DNA of 64,000 nt, from NCBI GenBank assembly GCA_035710515.1, contig DASTDE010000001.1, positions 1 to 64,000 of the forward strand, written 5' to 3'. Numbering within the stretch: position 1 is the stretch's first letter; the number at the start of each line of letters is the position of its first letter. A program made the position numbers and the translations under genes. This stretch comes from Candidatus Rubrimentiphilum sp. (GTDB taxonomy: Bacteria > Vulcanimicrobiota > Vulcanimicrobiia > Vulcanimicrobiales > Vulcanimicrobiaceae). Shown here piece by piece: positions 1 to 9,039 of the stretch. The notes under the pieces are model-generated. The model was not told the origin of the DNA and made no database searches. It saw only the letters and a list, made by a program, of their open reading frames with translations.

Positions 1-446
1 CGATGGGCCGCAACGCCCGGGGAGTCAAGGCGATGACGCTGGAGAAGGGCGACTCGCTGATCGCGATGGACGTCGTCGAAGACGAGCGCCGCGAAGTGCT
101 CCTGGTTACGACGCGCGCGTTCGGCAAACGTACGCCGATCAGCGAATACCGTCACTCGGCGCGCGGAGGCACGGGCGTGAAGGCGTTTGCCAAAGAGCGG
201 GAAGACATCGGCCAAGTCGTCGATCAGATATTGGTCGCGCCCGACGATCAGCTGTTGATGATCACGTCGGCCAACCAGGTGATCCGCATCAAAGTCGGCG
301 AGATTCGAAAGGCCGGCCGGTCGACAAAGGGCGTGCGGCTGCAGCGGCTGGGCGAAGGCGACGAAGTCATCGCCATCACCAACCTGGGCAAGCAGGCCGC
401 CCAACTGACCGAAATAACGGGCGAACCCCAGCAAACGGAACTCTGA
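1..446 (+). CDS. gyrA: DNA gyrase subunit A, C-terminal end (partial)
   Basis: This is the 3' end of an open frame that enters from outside the window and stops at TGA 444-446. The visible ~148 residues are successive blades of the GyrA C-terminal beta-pinwheel, which binds and wraps DNA during ATP-dependent negative supercoiling. Seen: blade-type segments such as RTPISEYRHSARGGTGVKAF and the later SANQVIRIKVGEIRKAGRST, which recur in GyrA/ParC tails. The RGGTGVKA version resembles the GyrA-box region (classically QxRGGKG) of gyrase rather than ParC. The catalytic winged-helix and tower domains lie upstream and cannot be judged. A dispersed repeat follows immediately, then the thioredoxin gene. 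Confidence 0.9.
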   Translation, partial: MGRNARGVKAMTLEKGDSLIAMDVVEDERREVLLVTTRAFGKRTPISEYRHSARGGTGVKAFAKEREDIGQVVDQILVAPDDQLLMITSANQVIRIKVGEIRKAGRSTKGVRLQRLGEGDEVIAITNLGKQAAQLTEITGEPQQTEL

Positions 447-448
447 TT

Positions 449-490
449 GTCATCCTGAGGTATCGAAGGACCCTGAGGTAACGAAGGGCC
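449..490 (+). repeat. Dispersed intergenic repeat, copy 1
   Basis: A 42-bp element made of two imperfect units of the type CTGAGGTATCGAAGG / CTGAGGTAACGAAGG, preceded by GTCATC. It matches 51042-51083 at 40 of 42 positions and is related to 54638-54696 in the opposite orientation. It lies in the 104-bp gap between gyrA and the thioredoxin gene. The rest of the gap holds only a TATAAC at 523-528 that could be a -10 box, without a convincing -35. Confidence 0.85.
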
Positions 491-550
491 CGGGGGCGCA
501 ACCGAAAAGCACGAAGCACAGTTATAACTCTCGAGAGGAATACACCACCA

Positions 551-877
551 GTGAGCGCTTTAGCCGACGTAACGCAGACCGATTTTCAACAGGAAGTTTT
601 GGGCGCGGGCCAACCCGTGCTCGTGGATTTTTGGGCGCCCTGGTGCGGGCCGTGCAAGATGCTTTCGCCCGTGGTCGAGAAAGTGGCGGCGAGCCACAGC
701 GGCCGCGCGAAGTTCGTGAAGCTGAACACTGATGAGAACCCGCAGCTCGCGGGCGAGTATCAGGTCTCGGGCATTCCGTGCCTCATCCTCTTTAAAGGCG
801 GCAAAGCCGTCGATCGCATCGTGGGATACGTTTCGGAGCAAACGATCACGTCGATGCTCAGCAAACATTTGAATTGA
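551..877 (+). CDS. trxA: Thioredoxin
   Basis: A 108-residue classical thioredoxin, a cytoplasmic dithiol-disulfide oxidoreductase. Seen: the WCGPCK active site near residues 32-37 preceded by VDFWAP, and the cis-proline segment SGIPCLILFKGGK near residues 73-85. Position 76 in this loop is Cys, following the conserved Pro, where most thioredoxins have Thr. The start is GTG at 551 with AGAGGA about 10 bases upstream. The stop TGA overlaps the TTG start of selA, so it heads the forward operon trx-selA-selB-adenine deaminase-clpB. A thioredoxin is a plausible partner for selenium or redox metabolism, but the linkage is only positional. Confidence 0.93.
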   Translation: MSALADVTQTDFQQEVLGAGQPVLVDFWAPWCGPCKMLSPVVEKVAASHSGRAKFVKLNTDENPQLAGEYQVSGIPCLILFKGGKAVDRIVGYVSEQTITSMLSKHLN

Positions 878-2205
878 GGGATCTGCCGGCTGTAAACCGG
901 TTTCTGGACGAACCGCGGATCGCGTCGTTCGCGGCGCTGGTCGGCAGAGAGAACGTGAAGCGCAGCATCGCGCAGACGCTTGAAGACGCGCGGCGCGCTC
1001 GTCAAAACGGTGGCTACACATTTGAATCTCTGGCGGCCGGTGTAATCGAAAAGCTGCAGAGCGCGCAATTTGAAGCGCTGGTGCCCGTGATTAACGGCAC
1101 CGGGATTCTGCTGCACACGAATCTCGGCCGCGCTCCGCTTGCCGCTTCGGCGTCAGCGGAAGTGCAACGCATCAGCGCCGGATACTCCAACCTCGAATAC
1201 GATCTCGACAAGGGCGAACGTGGTTCGCGCTACGGGCGCGCCGTGTCGCTGATTCGCGCTGTGACCGGCGCCGAAGACGCACTCGTCGTCAACAACTGCG
1301 CTGCCGCGGTCTTGCTGATTCTGGATACATTTGCCAAAGGCCGCGACGTGGTCGTCGCGCGCAGCCAGCTCATCGAGATCGGCGGCGGCTTTCGTTTGCC
1401 CGACGTGCTCGAGCGCAGCGGCGCGCAGCTCGTCGAAGTCGGCGCCACCAATAAGACCTATCTCAAGGATTATGAAACTGCGTGCTCGCCGCACGCCGCG
1501 CTGCTGATGCGCGCGCATCCTTCGAATTTCGCCATCACCGGATTTACCGAGGAAGTTGCGCCCAAGGACTTGGTCGAGCTCGGACATCGCGCGGGTATTC
1601 CGGTGATCGAAGATCTTGGCAGCGGCGCGCTCACCGACCTCGCGCAATACGGTTTGCCGCACGAACGCACGGTGCAGGAAGCGATCGCCGACGGGCTCGA
1701 TCTCGTCACGTTTTCCGGCGACAAACTGCTGGGCGGTCCGCAAGCCGGCATTATTGTGGGGTCTGCCACGATGATCGCGCGGCTGCGCACGAATCCGCTG
1801 TTGCGCGCGCTGCGTGTCGACAAGATGACGCTGGCCGCGCTGACTGAAACGCTTCGCATATGGGCCTCACCCGAACGTCGCGCGGAGATTCCGCTGTACG
1901 CGATGCTCGCAGCGACGACCGAAAGCTTGCGCGGCCGCGCTGCGGCGTACGTAAAAGCTATCAACGGTGCGCAGGTTGTCGAAACGACTTCGTTCGCCGG
2001 CGGCGGTTCGCTGCCGCAAGCGGCATTGCCGTCGATTGCGATCGCGATCCAGCCGGCTGACGGCGCGACAGCCTCAGCCGCCAAGCTGCGCCGGAACGAT
2101 CCCCCGGTGATCGGGCGCATCGAAGACAGCCGGCTTTTGCTTGACCTGCGCACGATACAACCCGCCGAAGATTCAACTGCGATAGCTGCGCTGCAAGCGC
2201 TCTAA
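874..2205 (+). CDS. selA: L-seryl-tRNA(Sec) selenium transferase
   Basis: SelA converts seryl-tRNA(Sec) to selenocysteinyl-tRNA(Sec) with selenophosphate, using PLP. The 443 residues compare with about 460 in E. coli. Seen: an N-terminal helical region beginning RDLPAVNRFLDEP like other SelA proteins, the NGTGILLHTNLGRAPL block (residues 74-90), EYDLDKGERGSR (108-119), and the PLP-lysine motif FSGDKLLGGPQAG with K284; the C-terminal PPVIGRIEDSRLLLDLRT also matches the family. The TTG start overlaps the thioredoxin stop by 4 bp; no ATG upstream would keep the family N-terminus. selB follows after 3 bp. The cognate tRNA-Sec is at 14668-14761; selD is not in the window. Confidence 0.96.
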   Translation: MRDLPAVNRFLDEPRIASFAALVGRENVKRSIAQTLEDARRARQNGGYTFESLAAGVIEKLQSAQFEALVPVINGTGILLHTNLGRAPLAASASAEVQRISAGYSNLEYDLDKGERGSRYGRAVSLIRAVTGAEDALVVNNCAAAVLLILDTFAKGRDVVVARSQLIEIGGGFRLPDVLERSGAQLVEVGATNKTYLKDYETACSPHAALLMRAHPSNFAITGFTEEVAPKDLVELGHRAGIPVIEDLGSGALTDLAQYGLPHERTVQEAIADGLDLVTFSGDKLLGGPQAGIIVGSATMIARLRTNPLLRALRVDKMTLAALTETLRIWASPERRAEIPLYAMLAATTESLRGRAAAYVKAINGAQVVETTSFAGGGSLPQAALPSIAIAIQPADGATASAAKLRRNDPPVIGRIEDSRLLLDLRTIQPAEDSTAIAALQAL

Positions 2206-2208
2206 TCC

Positions 2209-4080
2209 ATGCACATCGTCGGAACGGCCGGGCACGTCGATCACGGCAAGTCTTCGCTGGTCAACGCGTTGACCGGCACTAACCCCGATCGCTGGCTGGA
2301 AGAGCAGCTGCGCGGCATGACGCTCGATCTCGGCTTTGCGCATCTGCAACTCGAGGATGGCGTGGAAGCCGGCATCGTGGATGTGCCCGGCCACGAACGG
2401 TTTTTGCACAACATGCTGGCAGGCGCCGCCGGCATGGAGCTGCTGCTGCTGGTGATCGCTGCCGATGAAGGCGTGCGGCCGCAAACCGTGGAGCATCTGC
2501 AGATCCTGCGGTACTTGAACGTGCGCGAAACGATCGTCGTCGTGACTAAAGCCGACGTCGTTTCGAGCGACGAGCTCAAAGCATCGTGCGAAGCGATTCG
2601 TACCGCGTTGAAAGGCACGATCGCACAAGACGCGGACATCATCCCGGTTTCGAGCGTGGCGCGCACCGGGCTCGACAAATTGCGCGCGCGCATGCAGTCG
2701 GCGCTGGCCGGTTTTCCGCCGCGAAGCCCGCAAGCGCCGGCGTATCTGCCAATCGACCGCGTCTTCGTATTGCCCGGCCACGGAACGATCGTCACCGGAA
2801 CATTGATGCAGGGAAAACTTGCCACCGGCGATCGCGTGAAGCTCGAACCGAGCGGCAAAACGGTACGCATCCGCAGTTTGCAAAGCTTCGGACGGCAACA
2901 GCAATCTGTCGAAGGCGGCACGCGCGTCGCTGCCAACCTGCCCGGAGTCGAAGTTTCGGAGATCGCCCGCGGCGAGATGCTGGTGGCGCCGGAGTTTGCG
3001 GCCGGCCAATCGTTCAACGTAACTTTCGACGCTTTGCGCGAAGCGATGCCGATTCTGCGCCGCCGTAACGCGGTGCGTGCATACATCGGCTCGGCCGAGA
3101 TTCTCGGTACGTTAGTGCTGGATGAAGATGCAAATCCGGGAGTGCCCGTGCGCGGCCGGTTGCTACTGCGCCGCGCGACGGTAGCGTTTCCCGGAAGCGC
3201 GTTCGTCGTGCGCCGGCTCTCGCCCAAAGACTTGCTCGGCGGCGGGCGCATTGAAGGCGCCGCACCTCACGCCGCACCGACCGAGAGCGCTACGTCCGGC
3301 GAGGAAGATGCGGTCCTCGGCGTGCTTCGGCGCGGGCTCGCGGCTCTCGATGCAACCGAAATTGCGCGCGAAGCGAATCTTGGCGAGAAGCACGTCGAGA
3401 GCGCACTGGAAAAGCTTGTGGCGCGCGGCGACGTGCTGCGCGTGGCGCGGCCCGCCGCATACGTTGAAAGCGCGGCCGCCGAAGCGCTGCTCGAAAGAAC
3501 GCTGCGTCACTTGAACGACGCGCAACGGCGCGAGCCATGGATAATGGGCGCAACGGCGCTGGCGCTCTCGCGCGCGCTCGACGTCCCTGAGGCGTTGCTC
3601 GGGCGCGTGCTGAACGCGCTTGCCGATGAAGGCCGGATCGCTCACCGCGCGGGGTACTACGCGAGCACCGACCACGTTCCGCAACTGACCGCCGAACAAA
3701 AGGCGTTCTTCGAAGACCTCGTGCCGCTGGATCCGGCCAATCCCTTTCTGCCGGTGGAACTGGCCGCCGCCGTTGCGCGCGTACGGCAGTCGAACGTCGG
3801 CGGCGCGGGCAAGGCTTTCGATATGCTGCTTGCCAAAGGTGCGTTCGTGAAGGTCAACGAGGCGCTGTATAGAGGCACCCAAATCGCGCATATCCGCGCC
3901 CGGCTCGAGGCGTTCTTGCGCGAGCGCGGGCAGATGACGATGGCCGAGTTTCGCGACGTGATCGCGACCTCGCGCAAGTACGCCGTGCCGCTTTTGGAAT
4001 GGTTCGACGCGCGCGGCGTAACGGTGCGCAGCGGCGACTACCGTATGCTGCGTTCGGCTACGAGCGGCACTCCGTCATGA
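2209..4080 (+). CDS. selB: Selenocysteine-specific translation elongation factor SelB
   Basis: SelB is the EF-Tu-like GTPase that delivers Sec-tRNA(Sec) to UGA codons followed by a SECIS hairpin. It has 623 residues, the usual bacterial length. Seen: G1 GHVDHGKS (residues 8-15), the switch I region EEQLRGMTLDLGFAH, G3 DVPGHE (58-63), G4 TKAD (113-116), then EF-Tu-like beta-barrel domains (roughly 170-340). The C-terminal ~250 residues look like consecutive winged-helix modules, which in SelB bind the SECIS RNA. ATG start 3 bp after selA. The next gene starts at an ATGA overlap. No SECIS-bearing selenoprotein gene was recognised in this window. Confidence 0.96.
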   Translation: MHIVGTAGHVDHGKSSLVNALTGTNPDRWLEEQLRGMTLDLGFAHLQLEDGVEAGIVDVPGHERFLHNMLAGAAGMELLLLVIAADEGVRPQTVEHLQILRYLNVRETIVVVTKADVVSSDELKASCEAIRTALKGTIAQDADIIPVSSVARTGLDKLRARMQSALAGFPPRSPQAPAYLPIDRVFVLPGHGTIVTGTLMQGKLATGDRVKLEPSGKTVRIRSLQSFGRQQQSVEGGTRVAANLPGVEVSEIARGEMLVAPEFAAGQSFNVTFDALREAMPILRRRNAVRAYIGSAEILGTLVLDEDANPGVPVRGRLLLRRATVAFPGSAFVVRRLSPKDLLGGGRIEGAAPHAAPTESATSGEEDAVLGVLRRGLAALDATEIAREANLGEKHVESALEKLVARGDVLRVARPAAYVESAAAEALLERTLRHLNDAQRREPWIMGATALALSRALDVPEALLGRVLNALADEGRIAHRAGYYASTDHVPQLTAEQKAFFEDLVPLDPANPFLPVELAAAVARVRQSNVGGAGKAFDMLLAKGAFVKVNEALYRGTQIAHIRARLEAFLRERGQMTMAEFRDVIATSRKYAVPLLEWFDARGVTVRSGDYRMLRSATSGTPS

Positions 4081-5081
4081 TAAATGTTAATGCGCTACCC
4101 AAGGCCGAGCTGCACGTGCACATCGAGGGAACCTTCGAGCCGGCGCAGATCTTCGCATTCGCCAAACGCAACGACATGGAGCTGGCGTACCCGAACGTTG
4201 CGGCGCTTGAAGACGCGTATAAGTTTACGGACCTCCAATCGTTCCTGAATTTGTACTATGCGGCGATGGCCGTACTTCGTACCGAGCGCGATTTCGAAGA
4301 ACTGACGACTGCATATTTGGCGCGCGCGCAAGCGCAGGGCGTGAAGCATGCCGAGATCTTCTTCGATCCGCAGGCCCACTTGCAGCGAGGCCTATCGTTC
4401 GACACGGTTCTGAACGGATTGTGGGCGGCGCTGCAGCGCAGCGAAGCGGACTTTGGAATCACGACGTCGCTCATTATGTGCTTTTTGCGCGACCAGCCCG
4501 AAGAATCGGCGATGAAAACGCTCGAGCTGGCACTGCCGCACCGCGATCGCATCATCGGCGTTGGATTGGACTCCGCCGAACTCGGCAACCCGCCGTCCAA
4601 GTTTCAAGCCGTCTTCGAGCGCGCGCTGGCCAACGGATTTCTGACGGTCGCGCACGCCGGCGAAGAGGGGCCACCCGAATATGTTTGGGAAGCGATCCGG
4701 TTGTTGAAAGTCTCGCGCGTGGACCACGGCGTGCGCAGCATGGAAGATCCGAAGCTGGTCGAGTATCTGGCGAAGACGCAAATTCCGCTCACGGTCTGTC
4801 CGCTGTCGAACGTGCGCTTGCGCGTGGTGGACCGGATGCAGGACCATCCGCTGAAACGCATGTTGGAAGCCGGCTTGCGCGCCACGGTCAACTCCGACGA
4901 CCCGGCGTACTTCGGCGGGTACGTTGCCGACAATTTCACCGCCGTCTATAACGCGCTCAAACTTACGGACGACGACCTGGTGCAGCTCGCGCGCAACTCT
5001 TTCGAGTCCTCGTTCATCGACGACGAGCGCAAGCAGCGCTACCTCGCGGAGATCGGCAGGTTGGCGGCCGCGGCTCCCTAA
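4077..5081 (+). CDS. Adenine deaminase (Aah1-type, adenosine-deaminase fold)
   Basis: Zinc amidohydrolase predicted to convert adenine to hypoxanthine in purine salvage. Seen: PKAELHVHIEG with zinc ligands H13 and H15, HAGEEGP (H193, catalytic E196), VDHGVR (H217) and NSDDPAYFGGY with the metal Asp at 274/275. The blocks FFDPQAH, FGITTSLIMCFLR, GLDSAELGNPPSKF and SDDPAYFGGY follow the yeast Aah1/bacterial adenine deaminase subgroup more closely than true adenosine deaminases, so adenine is the preferred substrate call. The ATG at 4077 overlaps the selB stop; an upstream GTG-initiated extension would add 26 unconserved residues. The clpB start lies 12 bp downstream. Confidence 0.88.
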   Translation: MINVNALPKAELHVHIEGTFEPAQIFAFAKRNDMELAYPNVAALEDAYKFTDLQSFLNLYYAAMAVLRTERDFEELTTAYLARAQAQGVKHAEIFFDPQAHLQRGLSFDTVLNGLWAALQRSEADFGITTSLIMCFLRDQPEESAMKTLELALPHRDRIIGVGLDSAELGNPPSKFQAVFERALANGFLTVAHAGEEGPPEYVWEAIRLLKVSRVDHGVRSMEDPKLVEYLAKTQIPLTVCPLSNVRLRVVDRMQDHPLKRMLEAGLRATVNSDDPAYFGGYVADNFTAVYNALKLTDDDLVQLARNSFESSFIDDERKQRYLAEIGRLAAAAP

Positions 5082-5093
5082 GGGGATACAGAG

Positions 5094-7715
5094 ATGAACG
5101 CAGATCGCATGACGGAGCGCGTGCAGGACGCGCTCAACTCGGCCTACTCGAAGGCCTTGAGCGAGCACAACTCGCAGACCGCGCCCGAGCATTTATTGGC
5201 CGCGCTTCTGGACCAGGATGGCGGCATTGCGCCGGAGGTCGTACGGGAAGCCGGCGTCGATCCCGCGACCTTGGAGGCGCGGACGACCGAGGCCATCGGC
5301 CGGCTTCCGCGCCTAACCGGTTCCGGCGCCGACTCGGCCAGCGTGACCGTTTCGCCCGAGCTCACGCGGTTGTTTTCGCAAGCCGACAATGAAGCCAAGC
5401 AGCTCCAAGACGACTACGTCTCCGTCGAACATCTCTTGCTCGCGCTGGCGGCGAGCAGCGGCGCGGTGGGAAAACTGCTGCGCGACTCGGGGCTGACGCG
5501 CGATAAACTGCTGCAAGCGCTGGTGAAAGTGCGCGGCAATCAGCGCGTGACCACGCAGAATCCCGAAGGAACGTACAAGAGTCTCGAACGCTACGGCCGC
5601 GATCTCACGCAAGAAGCGGAGCGAGGCAAGCTCGATCCCGTCATTGGCCGCGACGATGAGATCCGGCGCGTGATTCAAGTGCTCTCGCGGCGCACCAAAA
5701 ATAATCCGGTGCTCATCGGCGATCCCGGCGTCGGCAAGACCGCGATCGTCGAAGGACTGGCGCAACGCATCGTCCGCGGCGACGTGCCCGAGGGAATCAA
5801 AGACAAACGGATCGTCTCGCTGGACATGGGCGCGCTGATCGCGGGCGCAAAGTATCGCGGCGAGTTCGAAGAGCGGCTCAAAGCGGTGCTCAAAGACGTG
5901 CAGAGCGCCGAGGGACAGATCATTCTGTTCGTCGACGAACTGCACACCGTCGTCGGCGCGGGCAAAGCCGAAGGGTCGATGGACGCGGGCAATCTGCTCA
6001 AGCCGATGCTGGCACGCGGCGAGCTGCACATGATCGGCGCGACGACGCTCAACGAATACCGTCAGTATATTGAAAAGGACGCGGCGCTCGAGCGGCGCTT
6101 TCAGCCGGTCTTCGTGGATCAGCCAAGCGTCGAAGATACCATCTCGATTCTGCGCGGACTCAAAGAAAAATATGAAGCGCACCACGGAGTGCGTATCAAG
6201 GATTCCGCTCTTGTGGCGGCGGCCGTGCTCTCGAACCGGTACATCAGCGATCGCTTCTTGCCGGATAAAGCGATCGACCTAATCGATGAAGCTGCGGCGA
6301 AACTGCGCACCGAGATCGATTCCATGCCGCAAGAGCTCGACGAGCTGACGCGGCGCGTCATGCAGCTCGAGATCGAACGCGAGGCGCTCAAGAAAGAAAA
6401 GGACCGCGCCAGCAAGGACCGCCTGACGCAACTCGAACGCGAGCTCGCCAACCTCAAGGAAGAGCAATCCGCGTTGCAAGCGCGTTGGCAAGCCGAGAAA
6501 AACGCCGCGCAGAAAGCGCGCGCGCTGCGCGAGGAGATCGAGCAGACGAAAGTGGCGATCGAGCAGGCCGAGCGCCAATACGATCTCAACCGCGTCGCCG
6601 AACTGCGCTACGGCAAGCTGGCCGAGCTGGAGAAGCAGCTGCAGCAAGAGGAAGAGGCGATTGCCAAGCGCGACGGCCAGACGCGCCTATCAAAGGAAGA
6701 AGTCGACGAAGAAGACATCGCCGAGGTGATCAGCCGCTGGACCGGCATTCCGGTGACCAAGCTGCTGGAAGGCGAAGTGCAGAAGCTGTTGCACCTGGAC
6801 GAAGAGTTGCACAAGCGCGTGATCGGTCAAGACGAAGCCGTTGATGCGGTCGCCGAAGCGGTGGTGCGCTCACGCTCCGGGTTGGCGGATCCGAACCGCC
6901 CGATCGGCTCGTTCATTTTCTTGGGTCCGACCGGCGTCGGAAAAACTGAGTTGGCGCGTGCGCTCGCCGAGTACATGTTCGACGACGAACGCGCGATGAT
7001 CCGCATCGACATGTCGGAGTATCAGGAACGCCACACTGTGGCGCGGTTACTCGGCGCGCCGCCGGGATACGTCGGCTTTGAAGAAGGCGGCCAACTCACC
7101 GAAGCCGTCCGGCGCCGCCCGTACAGCGTGATTCTTTTCGACGAGATCGAAAAGGCGCACCCGGACGTCTTTAACGTCTTTCTGCAAATACTCGATGACG
7201 GGCGCCTCACCGACGGGCAAGGACGCACGGTAGATTTTCGCAATACTATCGTCATCATGACCTCCAACGTCGGCAGCCACCGCATTCTGGATTACAAGGG
7301 CGACACGTCCGGCGCGGAGTTCGCAATCATGCGCGCGACGGTGCTCGACGAACTGCGCCAGCATTTCCGGCCCGAGTTTCTCAACCGCGTCGACGAAGTT
7401 ATCGTCTTTCATGCACTCACCGAAGAAGAACTCGAAAAGATCGTCGAGATTCAGCTGGAGCGCGTCCGCAAACGGTTGGCCGACCGGCACATCGAGTTGG
7501 AACTCAGCTCCACCGCCAAGCGTCATCTCGTGAAGACGGGCTACGACCCGGTGTATGGCGCGCGTCCGCTCAAGCGCGCGATTCAAAAAGAAGTGGAGAC
7601 GCCGCTCGGGCGCAAGATCTTGGCGGGCGATATCGCCGATGGTCAGCGCGTGCGCGTGGATTATGACGAGAAGCGCGGCGAGTTGACGTTCAACGCAGCT
7701 CCGGTGGCGGTGTAG
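5094..7715 (+). CDS. clpB: ATP-dependent disaggregase ClpB
   Basis: Hexameric AAA+ chaperone that pulls aggregated proteins apart together with DnaK. The 873 residues match full-length ClpB. Seen: a double Clp-N domain (residues ~1-145), first AAA+ module with Walker A GDPGVGKT (209-216) and Walker [10 protein letters not shown], a long charged middle-domain coiled coil (about 410-530), a second module with [11 protein letters not shown] and [16 protein letters not shown], and the C-terminal small domain with [10 protein letters not shown]. No IGF/IGL ClpP-binding loop is apparent, as expected for ClpB. It sits inside the trx-sel operon rather than as a stand-alone heat-shock gene, and no CIRCE-like element is visible upstream. 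Confidence 0.97.
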   Translation: MNADRMTERVQDALNSAYSKALSEHNSQTAPEHLLAALLDQDGGIAPEVVREAGVDPATLEARTTEAIGRLPRLTGSGADSASVTVSPELTRLFSQADNEAKQLQDDYVSVEHLLLALAASSGAVGKLLRDSGLTRDKLLQALVKVRGNQRVTTQNPEGTYKSLERYGRDLTQEAERGKLDPVIGRDDEIRRVIQVLSRRTKNNPVLIGDPGVGKTAIVEGLAQRIVRGDVPEGIKDKRIVSLDMGALIAGAKYRGEFEERLKAVLKDVQSAEGQIILFVDELHTVVGAGKAEGSMDAGNLLKPMLARGELHMIGATTLNEYRQYIEKDAALERRFQPVFVDQPSVEDTISILRGLKEKYEAHHGVRIKDSALVAAAVLSNRYISDRFLPDKAIDLIDEAAAKLRTEIDSMPQELDELTRRVMQLEIEREALKKEKDRASKDRLTQLERELANLKEEQSALQARWQAEKNAAQKARALREEIEQTKVAIEQAERQYDLNRVAELRYGKLAELEKQLQQEEEAIAKRDGQTRLSKEEVDEEDIAEVISRWTGIPVTKLLEGEVQKLLHLDEELHKRVIGQDEAVDAVAEAVVRSRSGLADPNRPIGSFIFLGPTGVGKTELARALAEYMFDDERAMIRIDMSEYQERHTVARLLGAPPGYVGFEEGGQLTEAVRRRPYSVILFDEIEKAHPDVFNVFLQILDDGRLTDGQGRTVDFRNTIVIMTSNVGSHRILDYKGDTSGAEFAIMRATVLDELRQHFRPEFLNRVDEVIVFHALTEEELEKIVEIQLERVRKRLADRHIELELSSTAKRHLVKTGYDPVYGARPLKRAIQKEVETPLGRKILAGDIADGQRVRVDYDEKRGELTFNAAPVAV

Positions 7716-7716
7716 A

Positions 7717-8271
7717 ATGGATCTCGATTTTGGCCAGCAGATGTACTTTCTGCTCTCGTCGATCAAGGATATCCAAGCGACGATTCGCGCGATCGACACA
7801 AAGGTCAGCATCCTGCTGGCGGCTCTGGCGATTCCGCTGCCGCAGGTCGCCGTCTTCTTTGCCTATTGGCATGCGCGCGGATACTCGGTCTCGTTCGCGC
7901 ACGTGATCATGGCGTTGGCGGTCTTGCTGTACGTCCTCGCGGTGTACGTCGCGGTGAAAACCCTGGTCGGGATCGGCGACGCCACGCCGCACATCCGCGG
8001 CGTCAAGATGATGAACACGTTTTACGCGGGCGGCATGTTCGCGTTAAATTGGCGCGATTCGCTGCGCGATCGCCCGGGCGTGCAGTCGTCGAAGACCGTC
8101 GATGAATACATTGACTCGCTGCCGACTTCGCAAAAAACCATGAAGGAAGAGCTGGCCACCGAGATGATGGCGCTCGCCTACATCCGGGACATCAAGCTCT
8201 ATCGCCAGCGCTTGGCCTTTACCGCAGCGGTTTTGGCTGGCGCCGCCGCGGTTATCGGTCTTATTGCGTAA
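7717..8271 (+). CDS. Three-helix membrane protein resembling Pycsar effector (PycTM/DUF5706) proteins
   Basis: 184 residues: N-terminal amphipathic helix, then IRAIDTKVSILLAAL running into TM1 (about 31-50), TM2 (about 60-82), a ~75-residue cytoplasmic helical part, and TM3 at the very C-terminus (about 166-184). The IDTKVSILL signature, the two-plus-one helix layout and the basic helix before the last TM (YIRDIKLYRQRL) resemble the DUF5706/PycTM family, whose studied members disrupt membranes on binding cyclic UMP or CMP. This assignment is by eye. ATG one base after the clpB stop, so probably co-translated with clpB. No pyrimidine cyclase lies nearby. Its 3' end overlaps the convergent I42 inhibitor by 11 bp. 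Confidence 0.55.
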   Translation: MDLDFGQQMYFLLSSIKDIQATIRAIDTKVSILLAALAIPLPQVAVFFAYWHARGYSVSFAHVIMALAVLLYVLAVYVAVKTLVGIGDATPHIRGVKMMNTFYAGGMFALNWRDSLRDRPGVQSSKTVDEYIDSLPTSQKTMKEELATEMMALAYIRDIKLYRQRLAFTAAVLAGAAAVIGLIA

Positions 8272-8650
8272 TCTTGATCGTAAAACTCTGCGTGCGCGTG
8301 GGTACCGTGCCTTTTAGCCAAGGACGTCCGTAAGAGAACGTGACCTTGGCGGTGCCGACGTGCAGCGCATCCAGGACGAAGATCTGCTGACCTCCCGCTC
8401 CCATGACCGTGCGGCCGCGAACGCCCGAGCGTTCGTTCGCCGAACCGAAAACCGCAACGTCGGGATTGGACGCTTTAGCCGTCCACGAATAACCCGTCGT
8501 TGGATTACTGGGAAGCGCGATCAGAAACTCTTGCCCCGCTCGTATTGTAACGGGCACCGTCGGATCCGTGTACACCGTGGTGTTCACCGGATCGGCCAGC
8601 GCCGGCGCGATCGCCGCGATCGCGAAGAGCGCTGTGAGCAGCGCCTTCAC
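8261..8650 (-). CDS. Secreted chagasin-type (I42) cysteine protease inhibitor, second copy
   Basis: 129 residues with a Sec signal peptide cleaved after ALA near residue 19. Seen: all three inhibitory loop motifs of the I42 (chagasin/ICP) family: NPTTGYSW (49-56), GAGGQQ and the GRPW loop. Known members block papain-family proteases by inserting these loops into the active-site cleft. GTG start overlaps the stop of the paralogous upstream gene (GTGA), showing a tandem, translationally coupled pair after typA. The C-terminus overlaps the end of the convergent membrane-protein gene by 11 bp. No papain-like target protease is seen in the window. Confidence 0.85.
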   Translation of the reverse strand: MKALLTALFAIAAIAPALADPVNTTVYTDPTVPVTIRAGQEFLIALPSNPTTGYSWTAKASNPDVAVFGSANERSGVRGRTVMGAGGQQIFVLDALHVGTAKVTFSYGRPWLKGTVPTRTQSFTIKITQ

Positions 8651-9039
8651 TTGGTTATGGTGACGTTGAACGTCATGGTACGAGCGGGCTTGGCGCCTTT
8701 CTCCCAAGGCCGCGCGTAAGAAAACGTGAGTACGCCCGGCCCAACTTTGTTGGCGTTGCAGATAAAGATCTGCTGGCCGCCGGCTCCCATCATCGGCTTG
8801 GCCGACGCCGATGGGCCTTGGTAGGCGGAGCCCCAGACGGTGATGTTTGCATTCGAGCTCTTTGCGGTCCAAGAATATCCCGTCGTCGGATTACCGGGGA
8901 TCGCGATTAGAAACCCTTGCCCGACTTTCACGGTGATTGGCGACGACGTAAAGACCGTGCCGTTGTAGGTATCGGCTAGCGCCGGTGCCGCGATGAACAT
9001 GGCGCAGACAATGGCAAAAACCGTGCTCTTCAAACTCAT
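8647..9039 (-). CDS. Secreted chagasin-type (I42) cysteine protease inhibitor, first copy
   Basis: 130 residues, signal peptide (hydrophobic core 5-19, cleavage near ALA-D), then a beta-immunoglobulin-like inhibitor domain. Seen: NPTTGYSW (50-57), GAGGQQIF and ARPWEKG, the three loop motifs of the family. It is clearly paralogous to the next gene but diverged outside the loops, with about half the residues shared by eye. The ATG overlaps the typA stop (ATGA), so typA and both inhibitors form one reverse operon. Predicted periplasmic or secreted; could protect against host, predator or self cysteine proteases. Confidence 0.87.
   Translation of the reverse strand: MSLKSTVFAIVCAMFIAAPALADTYNGTVFTSSPITVKVGQGFLIAIPGNPTTGYSWTAKSSNANITVWGSAYQGPSASAKPMMGAGGQQIFICNANKVGPGVLTFSYARPWEKGAKPARTMTFNVTITK

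Noticed and set aside
5313-6185. Long reverse frame inside clpB, and similar ones inside selA and selB
   Set aside because: High GC and strong third-base bias open antisense frames; their proteins have shadow composition and no motifs.
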